Origin: Gemmatimonadota bacterium
GTDB taxonomy: Bacteria > Latescibacterota > UBA2968 > UBA8231
Direction: 5' to 3'
Length of the DNA: 23,231 nucleotides
NCBI GenBank assembly: GCA_002712305.1
Contig: PATE01000107.1
Location: 1 to 23,231, forward strand
Below are positions 1 through 7,794 of this stretch, piece after piece (within the stretch, counting starts at the first letter, position 1; the number at the start of each line of letters is the position of its first letter). Both the position numbers and the translations under genes were made by a program. Below the pieces are notes generated by a model, which ran no database searches, was not told the origin of the DNA, and saw only the letters and a list, made by a program, of their open reading frames with translations.

Positions 1-660
1 CCCCCCGGCCCAGTTCTTTGCCTGGGGCAAGTTCAGCGGATTCGTAGCCTCGATACCATTGTCGGTGGCATCATTCCCACCCGTGTAACCGAGACGCTCG
101 ATCTGACCGGCCGCATTCAAGCCATAGACGCTGATCAGTTCCGTCTCGGGCACCAGTCGCTCCGTATCGGCGGGTCGGGTGATCACGCCGTGGTGTCCGA
201 CGACGGTGTCGGGTTCGCCCTTCGAGAACAGTTCGGGCCGCCCCCCGGCGGCGCACTCCCGATACTTCTGGTCATACACGTTGACCGCGTCGCCGGTGGC
301 CTGCTGGGCTTCGATTTCGCGCAGTTTGGCACTGTCTTCGTGAGTAACGCCGGCAAGCCACACCCGCATCGCGTAGGGTTTCCCATCGGGGCCGGAAACG
401 GGTTTGTCGAGGCGAACGGCACTGTCGGCAGGAGCCGCCAGCAGATCCGTCAACGACAGCGTCCGGTTGCCGGCGGCGGCAGTCACGGTAGCAGCGAGGG
501 CAGCATCGAGCCCATAGCGGTCCCCACCACGATCGTAGTACAATTCGAACAGCGACGCGGGACCATCCCCCTGTGTCAGGTCGAGGATCTCATCGCCGTC
601 GACGACCCCCAGGTGGCGCGGGGAGGCTTTTGTGGTGTCCAGAAACTGAATCAATCGCAT
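1..660 (-). CDS. Fumarylacetoacetate hydrolase (FAH) family protein, GguC/AraD1-like (3' end outside window)
   Basis: The reading frame opens with ATG at 660 (MRLIQFLD) and stays open for 220 codons to the window edge, so the C-terminal part is missing. Visible family marks are MRVWLAGVTHEDS around residue 118, a VYDQKYRE segment near 148, and a final stretch with GYTGGNDATD and NPLNLPQAKNW. The GNDxT and NPLxLPQAK motifs are typical of GguC/AraD1-type members of the FAH superfamily. These are metal-dependent enzymes acting on 2-keto-3-deoxy sugar acids or related keto acids in pentose and aldonic acid degradation. It starts 24 bases after the mqnD stop and is probably the last gene seen of the operon from 4567. 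The superfamily is secure from sequence; the substrate is inferred only from family resemblance. Confidence 0.85.
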   Translation of the reverse strand, partial: MRLIQFLDTTKASPRHLGVVDGDEILDLTQGDGPASLFELYYDRGGDRYGLDAALAATVTAAAGNRTLSLTDLLAAPADSAVRLDKPVSGPDGKPYAMRVWLAGVTHEDSAKLREIEAQQATGDAVNVYDQKYRECAAGGRPELFSKGEPDTVVGHHGVITRPADTERLVPETELISVYGLNAAGQIERLGYTGGNDATDNGIEATNPLNLPQAKNWAGG

Positions 661-684
661 GATAGGGCCTTTCGTTTCAGATCG

Positions 685-1527
685 TCACGTTGCGGATGCA
701 AACAACGGATGGTCGATAGATGGCACGATCCCGGATGCCTCTGCCCGTGCCAGCAGATCACCGATGGCCGCCTCGCCTTCGGGGCCATAGTCGCTCGTAA
801 ACTCATTGACGTAGAGGGCGATGTGGGCATCCATCACTTCCCTGTCCATCTCCTGGGCATTGGCCGCCACATATTGCCTGACCACATCGGGCTGGGCGTG
901 GGCGAAGGCGACACTGTCACGCAGGGCCGACTCGATCTGCAGCAGGCGTTGCGTGCCCAGGTCGCGGCGAGCCGCGATCCCACCGAGCGGAATCGGCTGC
1001 CCCGTCGTCGACTCCCACCACTGGCCGAGATCGATCACCTCATGGAGACCATGTCGGGGATAGGTGAAGCGACTCTCGTGAATGATGACACCTGCATCGA
1101 CCTCGTCAGCACTGATGGCGTCCATGATGTGATGAAAGGGAATCTCCACCACATCGGTCAGTTGTGGCGCAAAGAGTCGCACGAGCAATGCCGCCGTCGT
1201 CATACGGCCGGGTATCGCCACTCGGCACTGGCTCAGATCGCTCGGCTTGATCACGCGGTTGCTCACCACGAGGGGGCCACAACCGCGCCCGAGGGCACCA
1301 CCGGATCGTAGCAGACAGTAGGACTGGCGAAAGTGACCGAGGGCGTGAAAGGAGACCTTGACGATATCGAGTTCCTCACGCGTGGCCATGCCGTTGAGAG
1401 TTTCGATATCCTCCAACACCTCCGTCACGACGGGCGCCTGTGGCAGCACACCGTGGACAAGAGCATAGAAGATGAATGTGTCATTGGGACACGGTGAGTA
1501 TCCCAGACTCAGCGTCTCATCCGCCAA
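685..1527 (-). CDS. mqnD: 1,4-dihydroxy-6-naphthoate synthase
   Basis: MqnD converts cyclic dehypoxanthine futalosine to 1,4-dihydroxy-6-naphthoate in the futalosine route to menaquinone. The 280-residue protein has the family length. It carries the hallmark N-terminus LGYSPCPNDTFIFYALVHG (residues 8-26), the CGPLVVSN segment near 83-90, and a histidine in VIIHESR (about residue 150) that should match the catalytic His of characterised MqnD. The start is TTG at 1527: no in-frame ATG lies nearby, and a strong GAGGGGGG ribosome site sits 4 bases upstream. The first 11 bases overlap the end of mqnB, which implies translational coupling of two enzymes of the same pathway. mqnA, mqnC and mqnE are not in the window. 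Confidence 0.95.
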   Translation of the reverse strand: MADETLSLGYSPCPNDTFIFYALVHGVLPQAPVVTEVLEDIETLNGMATREELDIVKVSFHALGHFRQSYCLLRSGGALGRGCGPLVVSNRVIKPSDLSQCRVAIPGRMTTAALLVRLFAPQLTDVVEIPFHHIMDAISADEVDAGVIIHESRFTYPRHGLHEVIDLGQWWESTTGQPIPLGGIAARRDLGTQRLLQIESALRDSVAFAHAQPDVVRQYVAANAQEMDREVMDAHIALYVNEFTSDYGPEGEAAIGDLLARAEASGIVPSIDHPLFASAT

Positions 1528-2251
1528 GGAGTCCCCCCTCTACCAGAAGTTGTGCCGCGGTCTGAGACCGCTCGCATGCCAGTGGCAGATCCCATTTCGA
1601 TCGGTCCCGGTCCTCCACAGCATTGCTGATGCCGCGCAGTTGCACGAAATCGATGCCGTAGAGCGCACAGATCTGGGCAGCCGCGGCTCCCTCCATACTT
1701 TCGCAGATCGCACCAGGAATCCGCCGACTGCGCTCGACGCCCAGGGCTGCTGTACCACTGACCTCCTGAACCGTGGCGAAGGGTCCGAGGCGGATCACAC
1801 CCTCGACTCGAGACGAAAGAAACTCGCACGCCCCTTCCGACACCGAGGCTGCGCAGGGAAACGTGTTGTAAAGAGGTGGCGGGCCCTTCAAGACGGGGAT
1901 GCCGATCCCTTCCGCCGTCTCCCAACCCGCCGGCGTCAAGACGCCCAGATCGGCGAAACTGTCGTCTCGGGCCAGCGCGAGATCGCCGATGTGCAGCCCC
2001 GATTGCGCATAGGCACCACCGACCCCGACCTGCAGCACGATCTGAGGCGCGGAGATTTGCTCCAGAGCTCGCGTGAGGGCATAGGCCGTATTGACCGCCC
2101 CCAATCCCGTCTCGATGAGATGGGCACCGATTCCCTGCAGTTGCCCAAAGAGCCACCGCCGACCAAAGATCTCTTGCTCGACGGCCAGCTCGAGACACGA
2201 CGCAAGACGGTCCCCCTCCATCGCCGTGGCGGTGAGCAGGAGGATCGACAC
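1517..2251 (-). CDS. mqnB: Futalosine hydrolase
   Basis: MqnB removes hypoxanthine from futalosine, giving dehypoxanthine futalosine for MqnC, upstream of MqnD in the pathway. The 244-residue protein is a nucleoside phosphorylase/MTA-nucleosidase fold member. It shows VGVGGAY near residues 75-81, the nucleoside-binding motif ESMEGAAAA at about 184-192, and SNAVEDRDRSKWDLPLA at about 209-225, which is typical of futalosine hydrolases. The start is GTG at 2251 with an AGAGG-like ribosome site about 7 bases upstream. It lies 25 bases after the dehydrogenase stop and overlaps mqnD by 11 bases. The adjacent mqnD strengthens the call over a generic nucleosidase. Confidence 0.93.
   Translation of the reverse strand: MSILLLTATAMEGDRLASCLELAVEQEIFGRRWLFGQLQGIGAHLIETGLGAVNTAYALTRALEQISAPQIVLQVGVGGAYAQSGLHIGDLALARDDSFADLGVLTPAGWETAEGIGIPVLKGPPPLYNTFPCAASVSEGACEFLSSRVEGVIRLGPFATVQEVSGTAALGVERSRRIPGAICESMEGAAAAQICALYGIDFVQLRGISNAVEDRDRSKWDLPLACERSQTAAQLLVEGGLLGG
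1533..1540 (-). promoter_or_regulatory. Ribosome binding site (GAGGGGGG) supporting the TTG start of mqnD
   Basis: This purine run lies inside the end of mqnB, about 5 bases before the TTG at 1527. It supports a non-ATG start and coupled translation of mqnD. No ATG in the mqnD frame is close enough to replace it. Confidence 0.65.
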
Positions 2252-2276
2252 GATGGCCTCTGATCAGTCTTGAGAG

Positions 2277-3251
2277 TCAGTACTGCAGAACGACCTTGAC
2301 GGGTCGTTCGGCGACGGGTCGATCGGCAAACAGATCGAAGGCCGGTTGGATCTGGTCGAAGGGCAGCATGTGGGTGATCAGGTGTTCCACCTCAATCCGG
2401 CCCTGGCAGATCCAATCGAGAGCGGTCGCGTAGTCGTCGTATGGATTGTCACCGGCATTCACCGTCATGATCAATCGAATCTCGCGACGCTGCATGTGGA
2501 GCAGGGGCAACTGAATCTCTCCCTCATGTCCAGCCTTGTCAGGCACGCCAAAGCCGATCACCGTGCCATTTCGACGTGTCAGATCGGCGGCGAGCCGGTA
2601 TGTATCGGCATCTCCCACAGCCTCGACGACGATATCTGCCATGGCACCAGCCGTGATGTCGCGTACCGCATCAACAATGGAGTCACGAGTCGGGTTCAGT
2701 GTGTGAGTAGCGCCACTTTGGCGGCTGACCTCGAGCCGGAAGTCGAGAGGATCGACAGCGACGATCGAGCGAGCGCCGAGATTTCTCAGCGTTGCGTCGA
2801 ACAGTTGCCCTGTGGGGCCCTGGCCAAGTACGACCACATGCTGATTGATGATCTGTGAGATCTTTCGAAAGGGCCGGATCACCGTGCCAAGCAATTGCGA
2901 CATCAGGATCTTTTCCGGCGTCTCATCGCTGGGTAGTCGCAGAAGGCCTGCGTCGTGCGTGAGGACCGCCTCCTGGAAAAGACCATTGTCGCGGTCGAAT
3001 CCCCACAGCAGAACGAGATCACCCTCTGCATACGATCCGGAAGGGCATGCTTCTACAATGCCGATCCCTTCGTGACCGCTGCCTCCTGGGGCGACGGGGT
3101 AGTTTGGGGCGATACCGAGAAAGTCAGGCAGGTCACTGCCGCAAAGGGCCACCTGCTGTAGCCGGACACGCATCTGACCCGCACGGGGGTCGGGCGTGTC
3201 GACGTCGACGAATTCCCATTGACGCGGTCCGCACAGAGTGGCGGCTTTCAC
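2277..3251 (-). CDS. Zinc-type medium-chain alcohol dehydrogenase-like (MDR) protein
   Basis: A 324-residue cytosolic MDR-superfamily NAD(P)-dependent dehydrogenase. The catalytic zinc ligands appear as C37 in ALCGSD and H60-E61 in SGHEG. The Rossmann motif is VVVLGQGPTGQ (about 139-149), followed by an acidic residue in VAVDPLD, which suggests NAD(H) preference. The usual four-cysteine structural zinc lobe is absent: the chain runs from GDLVLLWGFDRDNG straight into FQEAVLTH, which explains the short length. The start overlaps the last four bases of the HD-GYP gene (ATGA), so the two are probably translated together. The substrate is unknown; polyol or sugar-alcohol oxidation would suit the neighbourhood but is inference. 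Confidence 0.85.
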   Translation of the reverse strand: MKAATLCGPRQWEFVDVDTPDPRAGQMRVRLQQVALCGSDLPDFLGIAPNYPVAPGGSGHEGIGIVEACPSGSYAEGDLVLLWGFDRDNGLFQEAVLTHDAGLLRLPSDETPEKILMSQLLGTVIRPFRKISQIINQHVVVLGQGPTGQLFDATLRNLGARSIVAVDPLDFRLEVSRQSGATHTLNPTRDSIVDAVRDITAGAMADIVVEAVGDADTYRLAADLTRRNGTVIGFGVPDKAGHEGEIQLPLLHMQRREIRLIMTVNAGDNPYDDYATALDWICQGRIEVEHLITHMLPFDQIQPAFDLFADRPVAERPVKVVLQY

Positions 3252-4567
3252 CGCCGCAGCCTCTCAGTACGCTCTCCGCGGATCTTGGCTGCTTCGATGA
3301 TCTCTTCCGTATCGACACCGGCCGTCTCCGGGTCGACGACCTTGGCCACCTCGCGCCCCTCAGCTTCAGACCGCTTCGCAAGGTTCACGATAAATGGGTT
3401 CGGACGGGGGCGACCATTCGAGGTGGTCACGATGGCGAGGGTTGGCTTGTGCACATTGTCCGGATTCGGCTCGTAGACGACGGCCATCTCTTTGTTGTTG
3501 AGCTCGACGAGGCTTCCGACAGGATACACGCCGAGAGAGCGCACGAAGAGATCTACGAAGTGCTCGTCGAATTCAGTGCCGCGGTTCTTATGCAAGGCCA
3601 CGAGAGCCATGTGCATGGGCATGGCCGGTTTATACACCCGCTTTGCGGTCAGCGCATCATAGACGTCGGCGACGGCGGTCATGCGGGCGTAGGGATGAAT
3701 CTCATCGCCCTTCAAGCCGTAGGGATATCCACTCCCATCGAGCATCTCATGATGCTGTTCGGCGATCAAGACCTGTTCTTCGGTGAAGCCACCCTCTTCA
3801 CGCATGATATCGCCGGAGAACACGGCGTGTTTGCGCATGACTTCGAGCTCGTGGGCCTCGAAGCGACCCGGTTTGTTGAGGATTTCGAGGGGGACACGCG
3901 TTTTGCCGACATCGTGCAGCAGTGTCGCCGCGGTGATGGTCGGCAGATAACCTGGATCGACGCCATCCGCCTGGGCCACGGCCACCACGAGGGTGCACAC
4001 ATTCATACAGTGCAGGGCGGTGTAGGGATCGTGCTTCTTGATACGGGTCAGCGACAACATGGCGTCTACGTTGCGCACCATCGACTCGGTGATGACCTCG
4101 CTGGCTTCGTTCACCTTCTCCGCGTCTACACCCTTGCCCTCCGCTACATCGGCCAGGGCGCTGGTCAGGGTCTCCGACGTCTCGTCACGGATTTCGGTGG
4201 CTCGCTCGATCTCTTCGTCAAAGTGGACGAGACGACCCTCCGGCGGCGGTCTGCGCGACGGGTCGGTAAGGGGTTTCACCCCTTCGGCCAGATCTCCGCC
4301 TTTGTCCGTGTCGATGGTGACCATGGACAGACCCGTTTCGCGCAATCGGGTGACCAGGGCATCGGAGGAGATGAGTAGACCACCATTCTTGGAGATCTTC
4401 TCATGCATCTTACCCGTCAGACGCGCTCGCTTCGCACTGGAGCCGGTCCGAACCGCATTCAGCGGCTCGAGGAAACGAGTCTCCTCCCCGTCACGTTCCT
4501 CGACGATGACTCCGGCTTCGAGAAACATGCCAGCTTGGAGGTGATCGACGGAAATCAGCTTCTTCAT
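3248..4567 (-). CDS. HD-GYP domain protein, probable cyclic-di-GMP phosphodiesterase
   Basis: A 439-residue cytoplasmic protein with no membrane segment. Residues 1-90 look like a DUF3391 input domain (LQAGMFLE near 10, LISSDALVTRLRETG near 65, TIDTDKGGD near 85). The HD-GYP core spans about 170-345 with H186, the HD pair H218/D219 in LLHDVGKTRVP, H247, HHE at 272-274, DGSGYP at 277-282, and D301 in ADVYDALT. All residues expected for metal binding and c-di-GMP hydrolysis are present. A charged tail (355-439) of unknown role follows. It is the first gene of the minus-strand operon that includes mqnB and mqnD. Being first next to a divergent intergenic gap, it should carry the operon promoter. 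Confidence 0.92.
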   Translation of the reverse strand: MKKLISVDHLQAGMFLEAGVIVEERDGEETRFLEPLNAVRTGSSAKRARLTGKMHEKISKNGGLLISSDALVTRLRETGLSMVTIDTDKGGDLAEGVKPLTDPSRRPPPEGRLVHFDEEIERATEIRDETSETLTSALADVAEGKGVDAEKVNEASEVITESMVRNVDAMLSLTRIKKHDPYTALHCMNVCTLVVAVAQADGVDPGYLPTITAATLLHDVGKTRVPLEILNKPGRFEAHELEVMRKHAVFSGDIMREEGGFTEEQVLIAEQHHEMLDGSGYPYGLKGDEIHPYARMTAVADVYDALTAKRVYKPAMPMHMALVALHKNRGTEFDEHFVDLFVRSLGVYPVGSLVELNNKEMAVVYEPNPDNVHKPTLAIVTTSNGRPRPNPFIVNLAKRSEAEGREVAKVVDPETAGVDTEEIIEAAKIRGERTERLRR

Positions 4568-4694
4568 GACGCTGGATCTTGAGCCCTTGCTTGGAGGACG
4601 CGTGGGTGCGAACCTGTATAAGAAGATGACTCACACGTAGACAGTCAAGAGCCATGGAAGCACACGCATTTACAGGAACTTCCGGGCATTAGCG
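4568..4694. promoter_or_regulatory. Divergent intergenic region between the HD-GYP operon and the NRDE operon
   Basis: These 127 bases separate two divergent operons and must hold both promoters. On the minus strand a TTGACT at 4648-4643 is followed by TTATAC at 4621-4616. The boxes resemble sigma-70 elements, but the 21-base spacer is too long, so this is weak. No clear plus-strand promoter and no strong ribosome site for the gene at 4695 were found. Confidence 0.3.
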
Positions 4695-5437
4695 ATGTGT
4701 CTGATTCTGCTGGATCACCTCACTGGCGACTCCACCCCCCCCTCATACTGGGCGCCAATCGTGAAGAGGTGTACAGCCGTCCCAGTGCGCCACCTGCCTG
4801 GCAGCCGCAACAACGTGCCTTCCCCGGCACCGACCTGCAGGCCGGGGGAACCTGGCTTGGCGTGTCGGAGACGGGTGTCGTGGTGGCCGTCACCAACCGT
4901 CGTGAGTCCTTACCAGCCGAGGATCCACGCTCCCGTGGACATCTCTGCTTCGATACGTTGCAGCACCCATCCGCGTCCACTGCTCTCGACTGGGCACAGA
5001 ACCATCTGGAGACGACCCGATATCGAGCCTGCAATCTGCTGATCGCCGACATCCACTGCGCCGGCGTGGTTCATGTGGCCCACACAATCGATCGTCGTGA
5101 CCTGGGGTCGGGACACCATGTTCTTGCAGATGTGGACATCGATGACACCCAGAGTGTACGGGTGCAGCGCGCACGAGCGTTGGCGACCCAGGCACCGGCG
5201 ACAGATCTGTCCGGTCGCCAGAAGCAGCTGCAGACGATTCTGGCTGACCGAGATCCGCGGGCCATCGAAACCGAGCGGATCTGTCGCCGGGGGGCGACGG
5301 CAGGGACAGTCTCGGCCTGCGTTCTTGCCATGCCGACCTCAGGTCTGACACAGGGCCACTACCGCTTTGCCGCGGGTCCACCGGATACCCATCCTTTCGA
5401 AGACCTCTCTACACAATTGCGGAGCCGAATGAGATGA
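4695..5437 (+). CDS. NRDE family (TANGO2-like) protein, frameshifted at a poly-C tract
   Basis: NRDE proteins start with a conserved Met-Cys and carry an N-R-(D/E)-E motif; the human homologue is TANGO2 and the biochemical role is unclear. Here the family start MCLILLDHLTGDS (ATG at 4695) and the body LILGANREEVYSRPS, GGTWLGVSETG and VAVTNRRESLP lie in different frames. They join if the C8 run at 4735-4742 had nine C residues, giving an intact protein of about 247 residues, the normal family size. As written, ATG 4695 runs out of frame, and the in-frame alternative GTG at 4697 gives 246 residues without the conserved Met-Cys. The stop overlaps the next gene (ATGA at 5434). Sequencing error, true mutation or tract-length variation all fit. 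Confidence 0.8.
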
Positions 5438-6621
5438 CCCTGCTCACTACCCGGATCGTCGACATCATCGTCCACGCAGTGCGGATTCCGCGCCACTATG
5501 TGACCCATGTGGCTGAGGGAGGATCTGCTCAGGGCAAACAGGCTTCGGCCTACTATCTGCTCGAGCTGATGGGAGACGACGGGCAGGTCGGACTCGGAGA
5601 GATCTCAGACATGGAAGCGGAATGGGATCCGCCACCGCCTGAGCAACTGCGCACGGCCCTCAAGGAAGCCCTGATTGGCCAACCCGTCGTAGACGAGAAT
5701 TCCCTCAAGGACCGATCCGAATCGGCCCTGTCCGACATCGCTCACCCAGAGCTGAAGCGCCTCACGCGATGCGCCGTGGAGATAGCCATTCTTGATCTGA
5801 TGGGCCGATGTGCAGGCGTGCCGGTGTCTGCTCTGCTGGGTGGAACCGTGCGGCGAAACGTGAATGTCAGCTGGGTTGCCTACATCCGGTCGACGGAGGA
5901 TGTCGTTTCGGAGGTCGAGCAACGACAGAACGAGGGGTTCAGCGCCTTTAAGCTCAAGGTCGGTCTTGACGCGGATCAAGATGATGATCGCGTCGAACAG
6001 GTTCGGGCACGCCTCAACCCGGGAGCTCACCTACGCGTCGATGCGAGCGGTGCGTGGGGCCCATCCGAGGCACGAGACCGCCTGCACCGGCTCGGCGAAC
6101 TGGGGATCGACGCCGTTGAGACACCCCTGGCGGTGGTCGCCCGCAGTATCGCCAAGGATCGACCGCACGTGATCGACGAGGACCCGGAGTCTGCCGCGAG
6201 GCAGCTTGCCTCTCTCAGGTCAGAGGTCGCAGTGCCCCTCATCGAGCACGTGGGGGACTTCGAGGACCCCTTCACGCTGGCCTTGCTCGCTCACCGATCG
6301 GTGGATGCCATCAACGTGATCCCCGCACAGGCCGGTGGTCTGCGTCGGGCACGGCGCCTGCTCGGGTTGGCTGAAGCGGCGCGGATCCCCGCCCTGTTGG
6401 GTAGCACCGTTGAGTTGGGGATTGGCACGGCGGCGGCCCTTCACGTGGCGGCCACCAGCCCTGCCGTCACGTGGGCCAGCGATCTGGTCGGACCGGGTTT
6501 GCTCACGGCAGATGTGGTGGAACCGCCCATGACCTACGTGTCTGGCCAGTTGAGCACGCCCCCGGGCTCCGGACTGGGTGTACGTCTGTCACCTGAGGCC
6601 CTTCAGCGTTGGCAGGGTTGA
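5434..6621 (+). CDS. Enolase-superfamily enzyme (mandelate racemase/muconate lactonizing family)
   Basis: A 395-residue protein with an N-terminal capping domain (about 1-130) and a C-terminal TIM barrel. Visible superfamily residues are the K-x-K pair K173/K175 in FKLKVG, metal ligand D203 in RVDASGAW and E229 in AVETP. The third ligand probably lies in PLIEHVGD (E271 or D275), which is not the usual DES-type motif. Where most muconate-lactonizing/dipeptide-epimerase types have a lysine (INLKPS-like), this protein has INVIPAQAGG, so the second catalytic lysine appears lost. It may be an acid-sugar dehydratase, a cycloisomerase or a related lyase; I cannot assign a substrate. It overlaps the NRDE gene by four bases and is followed by a sugar-epimerase-like gene. 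Confidence 0.85.
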   Translation: MTLLTTRIVDIIVHAVRIPRHYVTHVAEGGSAQGKQASAYYLLELMGDDGQVGLGEISDMEAEWDPPPPEQLRTALKEALIGQPVVDENSLKDRSESALSDIAHPELKRLTRCAVEIAILDLMGRCAGVPVSALLGGTVRRNVNVSWVAYIRSTEDVVSEVEQRQNEGFSAFKLKVGLDADQDDDRVEQVRARLNPGAHLRVDASGAWGPSEARDRLHRLGELGIDAVETPLAVVARSIAKDRPHVIDEDPESAARQLASLRSEVAVPLIEHVGDFEDPFTLALLAHRSVDAINVIPAQAGGLRRARRLLGLAEAARIPALLGSTVELGIGTAAALHVAATSPAVTWASDLVGPGLLTADVVEPPMTYVSGQLSTPPGSGLGVRLSPEALQRWQG

Positions 6622-6682
6622 GCCCCTCGCCGCCGCGGGTGACACGCCGTGACCGGCTGCCTAAGATTGGCGCCTCACTTCC

Positions 6683-6690
6683 AAAGGAGG
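6683..6690 (+). promoter_or_regulatory. Strong ribosome binding site (AAAGGAGG) of the DUF4432 gene
   Basis: A near-perfect Shine-Dalgarno sequence lies 6 bases before the ATG at 6697. It decides that start over an upstream in-frame GTG at 6649. Confidence 0.85.
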
Positions 6691-6696
6691 TCGACC

Positions 6697-7770
6697 ATGC
6701 CCCGGTTGTTCGGACGTAACTACACACGGCAACAGATTCAAGATCTCGTCGGAGATATGTCGCAGGTCGCCGGGATCCGGCGTGGCGAACTGGCGGAAGG
6801 CACCGAACGCGGTGCGGGGTTGATGGAGGTGACCAATGCCTCAGGCCTTCAATTCTCGGTGCTTCCGGGCCGCGCCCTCGACATCAGTGCCGCTACGTAC
6901 AAGGGGATGTCCCTGTGCTTCCGCTCCAAGACCGGTGATGTGGGCCCCGCCTTCTACGAACCCACCGGATACGATTGGATGCGAGGCTCCTTCCTCGGTC
7001 TGTTGACGACCTGTGGTCTGACCTTCGTGGGACATCCCGAGACGGATCCGCAGGAGGAGAACGAGGAACTGCCCCTCCATGGACGACTGTCCTACATCCC
7101 CGCCAAGGATGTGTATTCACGAGGAGCGTGGGAAGGTGACGACTATGTCCTGCGTCTCGGTGGGCGGATGCGCGAACATATCATGTTCGGCCACTGTCTG
7201 GAGATGACACGAGAGATGTCGACGGTCCTGGGTGAAAGTGTCATTCGAATACACGACCGCGTTGAGAATCTCGGTGCCGATCCTGCCCCCCTGATGGTAC
7301 TGTATCACACCAACCCCGGTTGGCCCCTGCTGGATGCCGGTGCGCGTCTGCTGGTGAACTCACGCAAGACGACAGAATGGACGAAAGACGAAACGGTGAC
7401 GGCCGACGTGTACACGAAGGTAGCCGGTCCTCGGAAGCGGATGCATGACGACGTCTACGTACACAGGCCGCGCGCCGATCGACGGGGCGACGTTCGTGCC
7501 GGCCTCGTCAACGACCGGCTCGGTTTAGGACTGTATTGGAAGTTTCCGCGCAAGGAACTGCCCCTGCTGAATCAGTGGCAGCATTTCCACAGGGGCACGT
7601 ATGTGTCGGGCATCGAACCGGGCAACTGCAGTGCTCTCGGTCGTGCGTGGAATCGAAAACACGGCACCCTCGAGTATCTGGCACCGGGAGAGAGCCGTGA
7701 ATTCCACCTCGAGATGGGTGTCCTCGACGGCGAGAAGGAGATCGGTGCCTTTGAGCGATCCATGGGCTGA
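6697..7770 (+). CDS. DUF4432 / aldose 1-epimerase family protein
   Basis: A 357-residue cytosolic protein of the galactose-mutarotase-like beta-sandwich fold. The N-terminal MEVTNASGLQFSVLPGRALD (about 48-67) is typical of DUF4432 proteins. Further support comes from GYDWMRGSFLGLLTTCGL, LHGRLSYIPA, YHTNPGWPLLDAGA, and a late HRGTYVSGIEPGNC segment matching the family's sugar-binding region. Members are thought to bind or interconvert sugar anomers; a biochemical role is not established. It is probably the third gene of the operon starting at 4695, 75 bases after the enolase-superfamily gene, and its strong ribosome site suggests high expression. It converges on the glycosyltransferase gene with a 24-base gap and no evident hairpin. 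Confidence 0.88.
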   Translation: MPRLFGRNYTRQQIQDLVGDMSQVAGIRRGELAEGTERGAGLMEVTNASGLQFSVLPGRALDISAATYKGMSLCFRSKTGDVGPAFYEPTGYDWMRGSFLGLLTTCGLTFVGHPETDPQEENEELPLHGRLSYIPAKDVYSRGAWEGDDYVLRLGGRMREHIMFGHCLEMTREMSTVLGESVIRIHDRVENLGADPAPLMVLYHTNPGWPLLDAGARLLVNSRKTTEWTKDETVTADVYTKVAGPRKRMHDDVYVHRPRADRRGDVRAGLVNDRLGLGLYWKFPRKELPLLNQWQHFHRGTYVSGIEPGNCSALGRAWNRKHGTLEYLAPGESREFHLEMGVLDGEKEIGAFERSMG

Positions 7771-7794
7771 CCCCGCTGGGCCTCGCCTTTGTCG

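Noticed and set aside
190-1311. 373-codon open frame on the plus strand
   Set aside because: It lies opposite mqnD and the FAH-family gene, both with unmistakable motifs, and has no recognisable domain.
3047-4378. 443-codon open frame on the plus strand
   Set aside because: It is antisense to the clear HD-GYP gene, shows no family motif, and is rich in His/Arg/Gly as expected from a high-GC shadow frame.
4616-4648. Promoter for the HD-GYP operon (TTGACT/TTATAC)
   Set aside because: Kept only as a weak note because the 21-base spacer is outside the normal sigma-70 range.
7771-7794. Terminator between the convergent DUF4432 and glycosyltransferase genes
   Set aside because: Only 24 bases are available and no stable stem followed by a T run is present.
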